This document shows positions 6,445 through 6,675 of a stretch of DNA of 6,675 nucleotides, piece after piece. The notes under the pieces are model-generated. The model was not told the origin of the DNA, made no database searches, and was given only the letters and a program-made list of their open reading frames with translations. Origin of the DNA: an uncultured Bacteroidales bacterium (GTDB lineage: Bacteria; Bacteroidota; Bacteroidia; Bacteroidales; P3); assembly GCA_900319595.1 (NCBI GenBank), contig ONOZ01000091.1, forward strand, positions 1 through 6,675, given 5' to 3'. The position numbers were made by a program, and so were the translations under genes. Positions within the stretch are counted from its first letter, which is position 1, and each line of letters begins with the position of its first letter.

Positions 6445-6675
6445 ATGATTTTAGATTTCAGTAAAATAGAGGCACAAAGGATAGAGAATTTCAAAGGAGG
6501 TGCAAAGGAAATTTTTACAAAAATGTATACCGATAAGTCTAATAAGATAATGCTTTCGGTACTAAAACCTGGTGCGTCCATAGGTTACCATAAGCATGAA
6601 GAAAATTGCGAAATAATATTTATGATTAAAGGTTCTGGCTTAGTAACATATGACACAACGGAAGAAAGGTTAAAA
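6445..6675 (+). CDS. Cupin-domain protein (3' end cut by the window)
   Basis: Seventy-seven codons are visible with no stop, so the gene continues past the right edge. Residues 43-63 match cupin motif 1, G(X)5HXH(X)4E(X)6G, exactly: G43, H49, H51, E56 and G63. The two His and the Glu are usual metal ligands, so it probably binds a divalent metal. Motif 2 would lie beyond the window. Small single-cupin proteins of this kind include isomerases, dioxygenases and sugar or ligand sensors; the role cannot be chosen from this fragment. No signal peptide is seen, so it is probably cytoplasmic. The start ATG follows AAGG at a short distance. The frame is open back to 6391 but has no other ATG. The 165 nt between the tRNA terminator and this start hold no gene and no exact TAnnTTTG. 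Confidence 0.8.
   Translation, partial: MILDFSKIEAQRIENFKGGAKEIFTKMYTDKSNKIMLSVLKPGASIGYHKHEENCEIIFMIKGSGLVTYDTTEERLK

Overview
The window is very AT-rich and comes from a member of the Bacteroidota, most likely a Bacteroidales-like lineage. The evidence is three separate copies of the phylum's promoter element TAnnTTTG (at 1995-2002 on the minus strand, and at 2058-2065 and 6117-6124 on the plus strand), a lipoprotein TPR gene and an M23 peptidase of types familiar from this phylum, and little sign of Shine-Dalgarno sequences. Species cannot be told from the sequence.

Layout. Positions 1-337 hold no gene. They form a degenerate array of about 16 AT-rich units with a 21-nt period, which runs off the left edge and ends inside the last codons of the next gene. 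Positions 328-1953 (minus) encode a TPR-repeat lipoprotein. A divergent intergenic region follows, with a -7 promoter element facing each way. A plus-strand run then holds an alpha/beta hydrolase (2105-2908) and one long reading frame (2915-6010) that joins a complete 12-TM MATE-type exporter to a complete M23 (LytM-type) peptidase. Next comes a self-contained tRNA-Lys(UUU) unit with its own -33/-7 promoter and a strong hairpin terminator. The right edge cuts a cupin-domain gene (6445 onward).

How the parts relate. The hydrolase, exporter and peptidase are so tightly packed that they are probably one transcript from the promoter at 2058. The hydrolase stop codon lies in the same frame as the exporter, two codons before its only plausible start, a TTG. 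The exporter in turn runs without a stop into the former signal peptide of the peptidase. Both junctions look like ordinary ATGA stop/start overlaps that each carry one extra A. The fusion would be topologically workable: the former signal peptide becomes a 13th membrane segment and places the peptidase in the periplasm. Whether it is a real fusion, a recent mutation or a base-calling artefact cannot be settled from the sequence alone.

The two points most worth attention are the 21-nt phased array at the left edge and the MATE-M23 reading frame.
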